Shown here piece after piece: positions 1-12,663 of a DNA stretch of 64,000 nucleotides. This DNA is from Pseudomonas graminis (GTDB lineage Bacteria; Pseudomonadota; Gammaproteobacteria; Pseudomonadales; Pseudomonadaceae), in contig NZ_CP053746.1 in NCBI RefSeq assembly GCF_013201545.1, positions 1,763,001 through 1,827,000 of the forward strand. Direction: 5' to 3'. The position numbers were made by a program, and so were the translations under genes. The stretch's first letter is position 1. The number at the start of each line of letters is the position of its first letter. The notes below the pieces were generated by a model. That model saw only the letters and a program-made list of their open reading frames with translations, was not told the DNA's origin and did not search any database.

Positions 1-23
1 AGCAGGCGGCACTGGCCGACTGA
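1..23 (+). CDS. rph: probable 3' end of rph (RNase PH), partial
   Basis: The first bases read in frame as QAALAD and then TGA at 21-23. This resembles the end of RNase PH, which trims tRNA 3' ends and lies just upstream of the next gene in related Pseudomonas (from memory). Only seven codons are visible, so the call rests mainly on gene order. Confidence 0.4.
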
Positions 24-80
24 TCGATTTTCAATAAGTTAGAACACTACGTCAGAGCGCTACATCAAAACAGGGAAAGC

Positions 81-452
81 ATGATGATCGAGAGTCAGTC
101 GCCGTTGCCTACGCCGAGTAAAGAAGTTCGTCAGTGGGCGATGCTGTGCCACTTCGCTGCGTTTTTCGGCCTGATCTTTCCGTTCGGCAATTTGCTTGGG
201 CCGCTCATCGTCTGGCAGCTCAAGAAAGAAGTCGACCCGTACATCGATGCCCAGGGCAAGGAAGCCCTCAATTTTCAGATCACCGTCGCCATCGCCGCGA
301 TGATCTGTTTTTTGCTGATGGTGGTGATTATCGGCTTTCCGCTGTTGATGCTGGTGGGCGTCGGCGCGCTGGTGCTGACGATCATCGCGGGCGTCAAGGT
401 CAATGACGGCGTCGCCTACCGCTATCCGTTTACCTGGCGGTTGATCAAGTAA
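81..452 (+). CDS. DUF4870 family small membrane protein
   Basis: A 123-residue protein with hydrophobic segments near residues 23-48 and 68-108, and the family's conserved middle stretch (GKEALNFQ at about 79-86). It should be an inner-membrane protein of unknown function. AGGGAAAG precedes the ATG; a second ATG follows directly at 84. The gene sits between the probable rph end and a terminator shared with the convergent crc gene. Confidence 0.85.
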   Translation: MMIESQSPLPTPSKEVRQWAMLCHFAAFFGLIFPFGNLLGPLIVWQLKKEVDPYIDAQGKEALNFQITVAIAAMICFLLMVVIIGFPLLMLVGVGALVLTIIAGVKVNDGVAYRYPFTWRLIK

Positions 453-492
453 GACTTCACGGAGATCGGCAAATGCCTGATCTGCTGACAAA

Positions 493-521
493 CAAAAGCC
501 GACTTCACGTCGGCTTTTTTT
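493..521. terminator. bidirectional intrinsic terminator between DUF4870 gene and crc
   Basis: Seven-base-pair stem AGCCGAC/GTCGGCT with a five-base loop, flanked by an A-run on the left and a T-run on the right, so it can end transcription from both converging genes. Confidence 0.85.
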
Positions 522-534
522 GAGCAACTGAACG

Positions 535-1314
535 TCAGATGGTGAGCGTCCAGTCGTAGTCCACAATCAGCGGCGCGTGTTGCGAGAAGCGCGGCTGGCG
601 TGGAAGACGCGCACTGCGTACGAAACGGCGCAGGCCCGGGGTCAGCAACTGATAATCGAAGCGCCAGCCCAAGTTGAGCATCTCGGCCTGTTCGTTATCC
701 GGCCACCAGCTGTACTGATCACCTTCACGGCTGACTTCACGCAGGGCATCGACATAACCCATGTTGCCAACGATCTCGTCCATCCACGCACGCTCTGGTG
801 CCAGAAAGCCCGGAGATTGCTGGCTGTCGCGCCAGTTTTTGATGTCCAGCTTCTGTTGCGCCACGTATAGCGAGCCACAGTAAATGTACTCGCGACGTTT
901 GCGTCGCTGCTTGTCGAGGTACTTGCCGAAATCGTCCATGAGCTTGAATTTCTGATTCAAGTCTTCATCGCCGTTCATCCCGGAAGGGAGCAGCAAGGTC
1001 GCGATACTGACTTTGTCGAAATCTGCCTGCAGGTAACGCCCGTAACGGTCAGCCGTCTCGAAACCAAGACCGTTGATAACCGCCTTCGGTTGCAGCCGCG
1101 AGTAAAGCGCCACGCCACCCTGGGCAGGGACTTCGGCTTCGCAGGCGTATAGGAAGTAGCCGTCCAGTTGGAAGGCTGGGTCGTCCAGTTCAAAGGCGGA
1201 GGCGCGGGTGTCCTGAAGGCAGATGACGTCGGCATTCTGGGCTTGCAGCCAACTGAGCAAACCACGCTCGACTGCAGCCTGAATACCATTAACGTTCACA
1301 CTGATGATCCGCAT
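535..1314 (-). CDS. crc: Crc, catabolite repression control protein
   Basis: A 259-residue member of the exonuclease III/EEP fold. In Pseudomonas, Crc acts with Hfq on A-rich mRNA sites to repress use of poorer carbon sources; it is not a working nuclease. The sequence agrees with loss of catalysis: the family's LQE motif reads LQD (near residue 37), and the SDH motif at the C-terminus reads SQH (residues 244-246). The start at 1314 gives MRIISVNVNG, the canonical N-terminus, four codons inside the longest frame. It is divergent from pyrE, the usual neighbour. Confidence 0.95.
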   Translation of the reverse strand: MRIISVNVNGIQAAVERGLLSWLQAQNADVICLQDTRASAFELDDPAFQLDGYFLYACEAEVPAQGGVALYSRLQPKAVINGLGFETADRYGRYLQADFDKVSIATLLLPSGMNGDEDLNQKFKLMDDFGKYLDKQRRKRREYIYCGSLYVAQQKLDIKNWRDSQQSPGFLAPERAWMDEIVGNMGYVDALREVSREGDQYSWWPDNEQAEMLNLGWRFDYQLLTPGLRRFVRSARLPRQPRFSQHAPLIVDYDWTLTI

Positions 1315-1396
1315 AAATGGCCCCAAAAATCACGTGCGTGTATGATACCCGAGCTCTACCTAATTAGCTAAATCCGTGGTATTCGGGGCTTTTTTC

Positions 1397-2038
1397 ATGC
1401 AGGCGTATCAACGCGATTTCATTCGTTTTGCCATCGATCGCGGAGTTTTGCGCTTCGGTGAGTTCACTTTGAAGTCTGGGCGCACCAGTCCTTACTTCTT
1501 CAATGCCGGTCTTTTCAACAGTGGTTCGGCCCTCGCCCAACTGGGTAAGTTTTACGCCGCTGCCGTTGTTGAAAGCGGTATCTCCTTCGACGTTCTGTTC
1601 GGCCCGGCCTACAAGGGTATTCCCCTGGCGGCGGCGACCGCCGTGGCGCTTGCCGAGCATCACGGTCTCGACCTCCCTTGGTGCTTCAACCGCAAAGAGG
1701 CCAAGGCCCATGGCGAAGGCGGCAGCCTGGTGGGCGCACCGTTGAGCGGCAACGTGCTGATCATCGACGACGTGATCACCGCAGGTACAGCTATCCGCGA
1801 GGTCATGCAGATTATTCAGGCCCAAAGCGCGAACGCTGCCGGCGTGCTGATCGCGTTGAATCGCCAGGAACGTGGCAACGGCGAGCTGTCTGCCATCCAG
1901 GAAGTCGAGCGCGATTTCGGCATTCCGGTGGTGAGCATCGTTTCGTTGAATCAGGTGCTGGAATTCCTGGCCGACGATCCGCAGCTCAAGCAGCACTTGC
2001 CTGCCGTCGAAGCGTACCGGGCTCAATACGGAATCTGA
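1397..2038 (+). CDS. pyrE: orotate phosphoribosyltransferase
   Basis: A 213-residue PyrE that makes OMP from orotate and PRPP in pyrimidine synthesis. The PRPP loop IDDVITAGT is at residues 123-131 and the catalytic-loop region containing [11 protein letters not shown] at about 99-109. The start at 1397 (MQAYQRDF) gives the family's usual length; the longer upstream frame has no support. It shares an 82-bp divergent intergenic region with crc. Confidence 0.97.
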   Translation: MQAYQRDFIRFAIDRGVLRFGEFTLKSGRTSPYFFNAGLFNSGSALAQLGKFYAAAVVESGISFDVLFGPAYKGIPLAAATAVALAEHHGLDLPWCFNRKEAKAHGEGGSLVGAPLSGNVLIIDDVITAGTAIREVMQIIQAQSANAAGVLIALNRQERGNGELSAIQEVERDFGIPVVSIVSLNQVLEFLADDPQLKQHLPAVEAYRAQYGI

Positions 2039-2050
2039 GCCTCCAAAAGG

Positions 2051-2662
2051 ATGCGGTTTATGCTCAAGCTGGGCACGTTGGGTTTTTGTCTGTCGCTGGG
2101 TTTGGGTTGCATCGCAAGCGTTCAAGCGGACGACGCTCCGGGCATCGTGCTGTATCGCTACGTCGACAGTCGCGGCGTGACGGTACTCGATCGCCAGGGC
2201 GTGCCGCCAGAGTACGTCGGCAAGGGTTACGAAGTGCTCAATCAGCGTGGTCGCGTGGTGCAGACGATACCGCCTGCACCGTCCGCCGATGAACTGCGCG
2301 ACGCCCAGGCCGCCAAGCTTCAGTCCGACGCCGATGCGCATTTGCTGCGGCTGTACAGCAGCGTCGAAGACGTCGACCGTGCGAAGAATCGTCGACTCGC
2401 CGAGCTCGACGGCCTGATCGTCGTCGCGCAAGGCAATATTCAGAACCTCGTCGCGCAGCAAGGCGCGCTTCAGACGCAAGCGGCTGATCAGGAGCGGGCA
2501 GGGCGCCCAGTGCCGAAGACGTTGCTTGATCAGATGGACGATCTGCGTGATCAGCAGCAGAACCTGAAAGTCGACATCCTGCGTTACCAGACCGCTCGGA
2601 CTCAGGCTGAGGCCGAGTTTGCGCAGGATCGCGCGCGTTTGCAGAAGCTTCTCGGTCGGTAA
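2051..2662 (+). CDS. DUF4124 domain exported protein
   Basis: A 203-residue protein with an N-terminal signal peptide ending near an ASVQA site (about residues 22-26), then a short DUF4124-like segment (YRYVDSRGVTVLDRQGVP) and a helical, Gln/Asp-rich C-terminal region (about residues 110-200) likely to form a coiled coil. It is probably periplasmic. It follows pyrE by 12 bp, so the two are likely co-transcribed. Function unknown. It converges on the large toxin-like gene, with 16 bp between the stops. Confidence 0.8.
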   Translation: MRFMLKLGTLGFCLSLGLGCIASVQADDAPGIVLYRYVDSRGVTVLDRQGVPPEYVGKGYEVLNQRGRVVQTIPPAPSADELRDAQAAKLQSDADAHLLRLYSSVEDVDRAKNRRLAELDGLIVVAQGNIQNLVAQQGALQTQAADQERAGRPVPKTLLDQMDDLRDQQQNLKVDILRYQTARTQAEAEFAQDRARLQKLLGR

Positions 2663-2678
2663 GGCAGCCGTTCAGGCG

Positions 2679-5600
2679 TTACTCCTGAAAGATCAACACC
2701 GGGACGGTTTCAAGCTTCATCTCCCGCGCAACCGCCAACCGGTGATTTCCGTTAATTACTGGGTAAAACCCGCCCGCCATGGGGCTGACATGGATAGGCG
2801 GCAAATATTGCCCGTCCATAATTCCCGACTTGATCGCATCGAAACGTTCCTTGATCAGCTCCCTTCCATTGGTCGTCAGCAATTGCGGGTTAATCTGCCG
2901 GACGTTGGCCTGGAGCGCAGGGTCCACCCGCCACGTTTTCTCGACGGCGTGATCGTAGAATCCGGAGATGCTCACCCGATTGTTGGTAAAGGCGTCCAGA
3001 TAAATATCGTCATACACATCACGCAACGCCAGACTTGCGGCGCCATCGCGGGTTGTGTAGACGAACAGTGGTGCACCGTCATCCATCGCTGTCTTTATCA
3101 AGCTGAGCTGCTCCGGGGTGGCGCTGATGTTATTGGCCTCGATGACCTCTTCCAGAGCTGTGGAGGATTTGACCTGAGCACCCAGCCTTGTGTGGACCGG
3201 CTTTGCGAGGGGGCTTCTTATCGCGCCCCGCCCTGACATCGGATACCCCACCCTGCCATTGACCCTTTGCAATGCGGCCGTGGCCGATTGCCGGACGATC
3301 AAGGGCGGGCCATACGCCATGCCGAATTCGATTAGATAATGCCGGCCCAAGGTGCCAGACACGGCGTTGGATAGCTGGCGGACTGGCACATTCTGGATCC
3401 CGCTGACTTCCACCAGCGTGTCAAAGGCACCGGTGCCACGCCATTGCGCGGGCACGGTGATGGTGGGAATACCCGACACATGACGCAAGCCCCCTGTCAG
3501 GTCGGAGGCCGGCACTGCGTAGCTGCGCAATCTGCTGGCCAGCGCGTGAAAGGCGCTTAGATCAAATGCTTTTGCCCCTGCAAGCCTGTTCAGCGCGCCG
3601 GGCATCAACGTGCCTGCAGTCTTCATTGCACGTTGAAACTGAGTGGACTGCATGATGACCTCGGTCGACAGCGAGGCGAACCGTGGCAAGACCTTTGTGA
3701 TGAGTAGCTTTCCTGCCCTGAATGCCAGCTGGATCGTACCCCGCAGAAGCTTGAGAGCAGGTATGCCAAATGTCAGCCCCTCAAGTGCGCATACGATGGC
3801 TGGAGCTTCGTCTGTGATGATCGAATTGACACAACCGAGCCCCGGCACGATCAGCGCGAGTTCGCGCAAAAGCGTCGGGTAGTTGTTGGCGACTTCCTCA
3901 GAACCCGTTTCATGCCGGAGTCGCTGATAGGCGTCATGAGGGTAGAAAAACAGGTGGTGGCTGGCGACGGCGATCGAAATGGCGTTTAAACGAGGGGAAG
4001 TGAGCGGCGTGGGTATGTCGTTATCAGGCTCCTCGATAGGGGCGAGCTCAGTGATGACTTCGCTGATGACCAAAGACACTGCGCCGCTCACCGGCGCAGA
4101 AAGCGAGGCGTAGGCGTTCCAATCGACGCTGATCTCGCTGCCAGAGACGATTTCCAGGAATGAAGGCAGGGCAGACGGATGAGCGTGCTTGGGCTTGGTC
4201 GGTATTGCCATCCTGGCGTGGCGGATCGCTATGCCTTTCAACGGGAAGAGTTCGTAGAAGAACGAGGTGTTCTGGTAGTTACATTCAAGGATAAAGCCAT
4301 ATCGGCCTCGCGCGCGCTCCCTATCCTGAACGCTTTCCATGCCCGCTACTTTTCCCGTAAACGTTCGCAGCGTATGAATCTTCACCCTTCCGTAGTGCAG
4401 CGCTCGTCGATCCTCTCCCGGTATTTGCGCCCACATGCTGTCGACAATGAACGTGTAGGCCAGCCTGGACTGAGCCTCATAGAATCGGTAACTCCCTTCG
4501 AACATGTGCGGAATGTCGATGCCTTCGAGCTGATGAGCGATGCTTCCAAACGCCCGATTGACCAGCACTTGATCATGGGACGAGACGGGCTGGAATTTAT
4601 CCATCCCATTTTTCATGTGCCCTGCTGCGAAGACGTCCAGCAGGTAAAACTGTGCGCCTGAGTACATGTCATCGCTGCGCAGGGAGTAGTCAAACCTGTC
4701 CGCAATATTGACGGGGTGCATGATCCGTTTTTTTATCTGCTCAGCCCTGTCCCCGAAAAGCTGGTGCAGCTTCTGCAGTGCCATCTGCACGCGATCAGGC
4801 GCCTCACGCGTCAGCCCCTCCGCCGCGCTTACGCCGTTCGCGATATGAGCATCCAGAGCGGACGCCGCCGTGGCCAGCTCCGATGACGAATAGTCAGTGC
4901 GCGCCTTTCCGGGTAACACCCCGTTGGCGATCGCCCACGTCAGACTCGGACCCACCCGTGTGGCGGCGATCAGCATCAGCTCTTCAGGGGCGGCTGCTTT
5001 GCTCAGTGTCATGGGCAGACGAATCAACGCCTCGAACGTAAGCGTCGGCGCCGAGGCCGGATCCAGCGCGTTGGCGAGGGACACACCGTGAATGAAATTC
5101 GCCCATGGCGCCGTGCCATGGCGCAGGTCTTCGTCGATGCCCTGAACCATAAAATCGGGGAGGGCAGGCGTCAGGATGTGCAGCGCCAACTCTGGTAATG
5201 AGGTTTTGGCCGAGAGTGCAACGAGCAGTTGCTCTCGACGCTGCGGGTAGGTCAAACCCCAGTTTTGCGGCCCCTCCAAGTCATAGCCCGCTATGTAGTC
5301 CCGCCGCTGTTGTCGTGGAGGGTTGAGCTCCAGCATCAGCGCTGCCCAAACCAAGTGCTGTCGGATGACTGGAACCGTGATTTCGCCCTCGTCACCTCCA
5401 TACCACTTCAGCGCTGAGAGCAGTTGCCCGGCGAGCGTGTCGGCTTGAGCCGAGCTAATCATTTGTTCGAGGACGATGCTCAGTTGCTGCGCCCTTTTCG
5501 CGTTATCGTGGCTTAACGTCGATGGGGGTAAATGTGGCGCCGCAAGCAATAAAAGCAGTGTGTGCGTCCGTGCCGAGTGAGCGTTCTGCGACACTTGTGA

Positions 5601-6125
5601 CTGCACGAAACCCTTCACTGTCTCGCTGATGGTCAGTAAGTCGTCGAACTTGAGGAGTGCGTCGACCCGCTGAGGCAGCGTCATCAAGCGGGCGGGTTGC
5701 TCTGCGTCATTCAAGCGCGCACCCGCGCTCAGCAACATCCACTTCTGACAGTCTTCAAGATACAGCGGGTGCCATTCGCGCAGTATCTGCTCCCGGTTTG
5801 TCGGCTCGCTGGCGCCTTCGTCACTTGCTTGAGCGGGGGCATTGGGCGACACAACGTTGAAGCGGAAGTTGTCCGAATCGAACTCCACTTCGTACGTGTG
5901 GCCATCAAGTTCGATAAACAGCAGGCCGTCGATGTTGTACACGCCATTGAAGGGCCCGACGTCCTCAAGTGCGACGTGCCCGGTCAGCGACTGCGCGCTG
6001 ACGTAGGGCTCCAATAGACCTGCCGGAGGTGCCAGCGCTGCATCCAGCTGCTCGCCTGGCAAAAGGAGTTTCAATGAGGGTTCTGGTTGAACGGGTTGCG
6101 AGGTATTGCGATGCAGCGTGGACAT
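2679..6125 (-). CDS. large orphan toxin-like protein with possible ParB/sulfiredoxin-type C-terminus
   Basis: A 1148-residue protein without a recognisable signal peptide. Residues 61-94 hold a short beta-rich module (core YNIDGLLFIELDGHTYEV) that I associate with large DUF6543/dermonecrotic-toxin-like Pseudomonas proteins. About 100-700 look alpha-helical, and 756-802 form a hydrophobic stretch that could be a membrane-inserting or translocation segment. A Pro/Gly/Arg-rich linker near 964-978 precedes a C-terminal module of about 160 residues. That module ends with PPIHV (1109-1113), GNHRLAVA (1126-1133) and VPVLI, the pattern of the ParB/Srx fold. No immunity-like or secretion gene is adjacent. 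Base composition looks poorer in GC than its neighbours. Family assignment is by recall and by motif; the activity is unknown. Confidence 0.6.
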   Translation of the reverse strand: MSTLHRNTSQPVQPEPSLKLLLPGEQLDAALAPPAGLLEPYVSAQSLTGHVALEDVGPFNGVYNIDGLLFIELDGHTYEVEFDSDNFRFNVVSPNAPAQASDEGASEPTNREQILREWHPLYLEDCQKWMLLSAGARLNDAEQPARLMTLPQRVDALLKFDDLLTISETVKGFVQSQVSQNAHSARTHTLLLLLAAPHLPPSTLSHDNAKRAQQLSIVLEQMISSAQADTLAGQLLSALKWYGGDEGEITVPVIRQHLVWAALMLELNPPRQQRRDYIAGYDLEGPQNWGLTYPQRREQLLVALSAKTSLPELALHILTPALPDFMVQGIDEDLRHGTAPWANFIHGVSLANALDPASAPTLTFEALIRLPMTLSKAAAPEELMLIAATRVGPSLTWAIANGVLPGKARTDYSSSELATAASALDAHIANGVSAAEGLTREAPDRVQMALQKLHQLFGDRAEQIKKRIMHPVNIADRFDYSLRSDDMYSGAQFYLLDVFAAGHMKNGMDKFQPVSSHDQVLVNRAFGSIAHQLEGIDIPHMFEGSYRFYEAQSRLAYTFIVDSMWAQIPGEDRRALHYGRVKIHTLRTFTGKVAGMESVQDRERARGRYGFILECNYQNTSFFYELFPLKGIAIRHARMAIPTKPKHAHPSALPSFLEIVSGSEISVDWNAYASLSAPVSGAVSLVISEVITELAPIEEPDNDIPTPLTSPRLNAISIAVASHHLFFYPHDAYQRLRHETGSEEVANNYPTLLRELALIVPGLGCVNSIITDEAPAIVCALEGLTFGIPALKLLRGTIQLAFRAGKLLITKVLPRFASLSTEVIMQSTQFQRAMKTAGTLMPGALNRLAGAKAFDLSAFHALASRLRSYAVPASDLTGGLRHVSGIPTITVPAQWRGTGAFDTLVEVSGIQNVPVRQLSNAVSGTLGRHYLIEFGMAYGPPLIVRQSATAALQRVNGRVGYPMSGRGAIRSPLAKPVHTRLGAQVKSSTALEEVIEANNISATPEQLSLIKTAMDDGAPLFVYTTRDGAASLALRDVYDDIYLDAFTNNRVSISGFYDHAVEKTWRVDPALQANVRQINPQLLTTNGRELIKERFDAIKSGIMDGQYLPPIHVSPMAGGFYPVINGNHRLAVAREMKLETVPVLIFQE

Positions 6126-6129
6126 AAAA

Positions 6130-6153
6130 GGTCTCGAAATAATGAGCGAGACC
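6130..6153 (-). promoter_or_regulatory. hairpin over the ribosome binding site of the toxin-like gene
   Basis: A perfect seven-base inverted repeat GGTCTCG/CGAGACC with a ten-base loop ends four bases before the ATG. In the transcript it is followed by UUUU and then the start codon, so the only purine-rich Shine-Dalgarno candidate (GAGA) lies in the stem. It could block ribosome access or act as a weak terminator. This is inferred from sequence alone. Confidence 0.5.
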
Positions 6154-6202
6154 TACGGTGTTCAGAGCCTACGGGCGTGGCCGTCATCAAATGGCGATTT
6201 AG

Positions 6203-6247
6203 CAGGTCAGATAAATCTGAAACCTGTGTGGGCGCCACTGAAACCTG
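6203..6247. promoter_or_regulatory. operator-like palindrome and direct repeats upstream of the toxin-like gene
   Basis: Positions 6207-6220 form the palindrome TCAGAT-AA-ATCTGA, extended by CAGGT on the left (6203-6207) and ACCTG on the right (6222-6226). The ten-mer CTGAAACCTG occurs at 6217-6226 and again at 6238-6247, 21 bp apart or two helical turns. This layout suits a dimeric regulator; no regulator gene is adjacent. Confidence 0.4.
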
Positions 6248-6252
6248 GCCGT

Positions 6253-6289
6253 AAAAAAGCCCCGCCGGGCAGTGAGCCGGGCAGGGCTG
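6253..6289 (-). terminator. intrinsic terminator after argB
   Basis: Read leftward, a GC-rich stem (AGCCCTGCCCGG paired with CCGGGCGGGGCT) is followed by a T-run. It closes the coaBC-dut-algC-argB cluster and separates it from the toxin-like gene. Confidence 0.8.
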
Positions 6290-6302
6290 TTTGCAGCGGC
6301 AA

Positions 6303-9822
<3,520 letters not shown>

Positions 9823-9931
9823 ACTAACTCTCCCTGCTGGGTCGTCCTGACGCGTTCTTGTTGTTACGCACCGCTCAAAGCCCGTCAGGCCCAAAGCAGT
9901 GCGCTAGCCAAAGTGAGTGTTTGTGGCCGGA

Positions 9932-10387
9932 TCAATGGCTGCCGGAGTGACCGAAGCCGCCAGCGCCGCGCTGACTTTCATCGAAATCTTCAACGATTTC
10001 AAAGTGCGCCTGCACCACCGGCACCAGTACAAGCTGGGCCAGACGCTCGCCGATGGAAATCTTGAAAGCAGTCTGGCCGCGGTTCCAGCACGAGACCATC
10101 AGCTCGCCTTGATAATCGGAGTCGATCAGGCCCACCAGGTTACCCAGCACGATGCCGTGTTTATGGCCCAGGCCCGAGCGCGGCAAGATCAGCGCAGCCA
10201 AGCCAGGGTCTGCGATGTATATCGACAGCCCGGTGGGGATCAAGAGGGTCTGACCGGGTTCGAGCAGGGTGTCTTCCTTCAGCATGGCGCGCAGGTCCAG
10301 GCCGGCCGAGCCTGAAGTGGCGTAAGCGGGAAGCGGGAATTCGCTGCCAATGCGAGGGTCGAGGATCTTGGCTTGTAGAGCGTGCAT
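9932..10387 (-). CDS. dut: dUTP pyrophosphatase
   Basis: A 151-residue trimeric-type dUTPase that hydrolyses dUTP to dUMP. All family motifs are present: SAGLDLRA (1), [11 protein letters not shown] (2), [11 protein letters not shown] (3), ERLAQLV (4) and the glycine-rich [10 protein letters not shown] at the C-terminus (5). It follows coaBC by six bp, the usual arrangement in gammaproteobacteria. Confidence 0.97.
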   Translation of the reverse strand: MHALQAKILDPRIGSEFPLPAYATSGSAGLDLRAMLKEDTLLEPGQTLLIPTGLSIYIADPGLAALILPRSGLGHKHGIVLGNLVGLIDSDYQGELMVSCWNRGQTAFKISIGERLAQLVLVPVVQAHFEIVEDFDESQRGAGGFGHSGSH

Positions 10388-10393
10388 TCGTGA

Positions 10394-11602
10394 TTAAACC
10401 TGGTTCATGCGATCGGCAATAAAAGTCACCAGCTGCCGCGCGATCTTGGCTTTGCTGGTCTGGGCGAAGAGCGTCGCTTGCAACGCTCGGTCGATCACGC
10501 TGCAGGCGTTTTCTTCGCTGTTGAAGCCAATACTGGGATTGGCAACGTCATTGGCGACGATCAGGTCAAGGTTCTTGTCCTTGAGCTTGCGAGCGGCGTA
10601 ATCAAGCAGGTGTTCGGTTTCGGCCGCGAAGCCGACGCTGAAGGGGCGATCCGGCCGCTGGGCGATGGTGGCGAGGATGTCCGGATTGCGGACCATCTGC
10701 AGCAGAAGACCATCACCTGTCGTGGGATCTTTCTTTAATTTCTGTGTGGCGACGACTTCGGGCCGGTAGTCCGCGACAGCGGCGGAGGCGATGAAGAGAT
10801 CGCAAGGCATGGCGTCTTCGCAGGCGGCGAGCATGTCGCGGGCACTGACAACGTCGATGCGCGACACGCGGTCAGGCGTCTGCAGGTTCACCGGGCCGGT
10901 GATCAGGGTGACTCGCGCGCCCGCTTCGGCAGCGGCTTCGGCCAGAGCGAAGCCCATTTTGCCGGAGCTGTGGTTGGTGATGTAGCGAACCGGATCGATG
11001 TTTTCCTGGGTCGGGCCGGCGGTGATCAACACGTGCTTGCCGGTCAGCGTCAGGCGCTGGAAGCAATCGGCGGCAGATTGCGCCAGATCATTGGGTTCGA
11101 GCATGCGCCCGTAGCCCACGTCGCCACAGGCCTGACTGCCGCTGGCCGGGCCAAACATGCGAAAGCCGCGCTGTTCGAGCAGATGCAGATTCGCCTGCAC
11201 GGAGGGGTCGCGCCACATGGCCTGGTTCATCGCGGGCGCGACGGCGACGATAGCGTCGGTCGCCAGCACCACGGTAGTCAGCAGATCGTTGGCAATACCT
11301 TGGGCCAGACGGGCCATAAGGTCGGCGGTGCCCGGTGCGATGAGGATCATGTCGGCCCACTTGGCCAGCTCGATATGGCCCATGGCAGCTTCGGCTGCGG
11401 GGTCGAGCAAATCAAGGTGAACCGGGTGGCCGGACAAGGCCTGCATGGTCAGCGGGGTGATGAATTCAGCGCCGCCTTTGGTCATGACGACGCGGACTTC
11501 TGCACCGTGGTCGCGCAAACGGCGGACCAGTTCGGCGCTCTTGTAGGCCGCGATGCCACCGCCGACGCCGAGAACGATGCGTTTTCGATACAGCCGCTGC
11601 AT
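10394..11602 (-). CDS. coaBC: bifunctional phosphopantothenoylcysteine decarboxylase/synthetase
   Basis: A 402-residue CoaBC of coenzyme A synthesis. The N-terminal CoaC half binds FMN ([24 protein letters not shown]) and carries the [10 protein letters not shown] loop. The C-terminal CoaB half starts near residue 187 with ITAGPTQE and NHSSGKMG and uses CTP to join cysteine. The start at 11602 (MQRLYRKRI) is preferred over the longer frame because it opens directly into the family N-terminus. First gene of the leftward coaBC-dut-algC-argB run, divergent from radC. Confidence 0.96.
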   Translation of the reverse strand: MQRLYRKRIVLGVGGGIAAYKSAELVRRLRDHGAEVRVVMTKGGAEFITPLTMQALSGHPVHLDLLDPAAEAAMGHIELAKWADMILIAPGTADLMARLAQGIANDLLTTVVLATDAIVAVAPAMNQAMWRDPSVQANLHLLEQRGFRMFGPASGSQACGDVGYGRMLEPNDLAQSAADCFQRLTLTGKHVLITAGPTQENIDPVRYITNHSSGKMGFALAEAAAEAGARVTLITGPVNLQTPDRVSRIDVVSARDMLAACEDAMPCDLFIASAAVADYRPEVVATQKLKKDPTTGDGLLLQMVRNPDILATIAQRPDRPFSVGFAAETEHLLDYAARKLKDKNLDLIVANDVANPSIGFNSEENACSVIDRALQATLFAQTSKAKIARQLVTFIADRMNQV

Positions 11603-11734
11603 AGGCCTGCCTTTAGGTCGGTTAACACGCGGCAATCATTACGCCTCCCCAGGCCTGACTGTCGCGCAAAAAAGAGCGGCTAAGATAGCACAGCGACCGC
11701 ACGGGAACAGCGGCGCCACAGACAGGGAGCTGCT

Positions 11735-12409
11735 ATGAGTATTCGCGATTGGCCGGCGGCAGAGCGTCCGCGGGAGAAGCTGCTGGAACGGGGGGCGTCG
11801 AGTCTGTCGGACGCTGAATTGCTGGCGATTTTCTTGCGCACGGGCGTCTCGGGCAGAAGTGCCGTGGACCTGGCCCGGCACCTTTTGCATCAGTTCGGCA
11901 GTCTGCGTGCATTGCTCGAAGCCAACCTGACGGCATTCAGCAGCGAGCTGGGCCTTGGACCCGCCAAGTTCGCGCAGTTGCAGGCGGTCATGGAAATGGC
12001 CCGGCGCAACATGGGCGAGGATTTGAAGCGCGATTCCGTCCTGGAAAACCCGACTCAGGTGCGGCGCTACCTCAAGGCGCTGTTACGGCACGAGCAGCAT
12101 GAAGTCTTCGGCTGTTTGTTTCTCGACAGCAAGAATCGGGTTCAGACCTTCGAAGTGCTGTTTCACGGCTCGATCAACACGGCGCATGTTCATGCGCGGC
12201 AGGTGGTCAAGCGGGCACTGGCCCACAATTCAGCAGGATTGATCCTTTGTCACAACCATCCTTCCGGCGTCAAAGATGCCAGCGAAGCCGACATTGACCT
12301 GACGCGGCATCTGAAACAGGCGCTGGCGCTGGTGGACGTGGTGGTGCTGGATCACTTGATCATCGGCGACGGCGATCCGTTGTCGATGGTTGAGTATGGG
12401 TTGATGTAG
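11735..12409 (+). CDS. radC: RadC family JAB/MPN protein
   Basis: A 224-residue RadC. An N-terminal helix-hairpin-helix-like region (residues 20-75) precedes a JAB metalloprotease-fold domain with the metal motif [14 protein letters not shown]. Despite its name, a role in DNA repair is not firmly shown. Divergent from coaBC with 132 bp between starts, as in other Pseudomonas. Confidence 0.95.
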   Translation: MSIRDWPAAERPREKLLERGASSLSDAELLAIFLRTGVSGRSAVDLARHLLHQFGSLRALLEANLTAFSSELGLGPAKFAQLQAVMEMARRNMGEDLKRDSVLENPTQVRRYLKALLRHEQHEVFGCLFLDSKNRVQTFEVLFHGSINTAHVHARQVVKRALAHNSAGLILCHNHPSGVKDASEADIDLTRHLKQALALVDVVVLDHLIIGDGDPLSMVEYGLM

Positions 12410-12461
12410 CGGCATTAGGACTGGCTAATCACGGAGATTCTAGGGCTGGCCGCCGAACGAA

Positions 12462-12555
12462 TGTAGGACCGGCTTCAGCCGGGAAGGCGCTTGCAGTCAC
12501 ACCGCAAAACTATCGGTGTGCAAACCGGCCTCTTCCCGGCTAAAGCCGGTCCCAC
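12462..12555. repeat. REPIN (REP pair), GGACCGGCTTYAGCCGG type
   Basis: Two REP sequences in inverted orientation (GGACCGGCTTCAGCCGGGAA and its near complement ending GGTCCCACT) flank a spacer holding CAGTCACACCGC. It lies between the converging radC and solute-binding protein genes, a common site for such repeats. Confidence 0.85.
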
Positions 12556-12599
12556 TAAAAGCGTCGTGCGCATCCAGTGGCATCGGCTGTGACCTCGAC

Positions 12600-12645
12600 A
12601 GTGGGACCGGCTTTAGCCGAGTAGGCGTCAGCAGTCACACCGCAC
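12600..12645. repeat. single REP with partial spacer
   Basis: A third REP of the same family (GTGGGACCGGCTTTAGCCGA) followed by CAGTCACACCGCA. This repeats the left half of the neighbouring REPIN, so it looks like a half-element. Confidence 0.75.
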
Positions 12646-12663
12646 ATCTATGGTTTTTGCGAA

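Noticed and set aside
1364..2479. A 371-residue open frame antisense to pyrE and the DUF4124 gene
   Set aside because: It spans two well-supported genes and their junction; composition is that of an antisense shadow.
2619..3236. A 205-residue plus-strand frame at the end of the toxin-like gene as an immunity gene
   Set aside because: It overlaps the coding strand of the toxin-like gene, starts inside the DUF4124 gene, and has no plausible ribosome site or protein-like composition.
12462..12645. Repeats near radC as a possible CRISPR array
   Set aside because: Only three palindromic units in alternating orientation with unequal spacing; they are REP elements.
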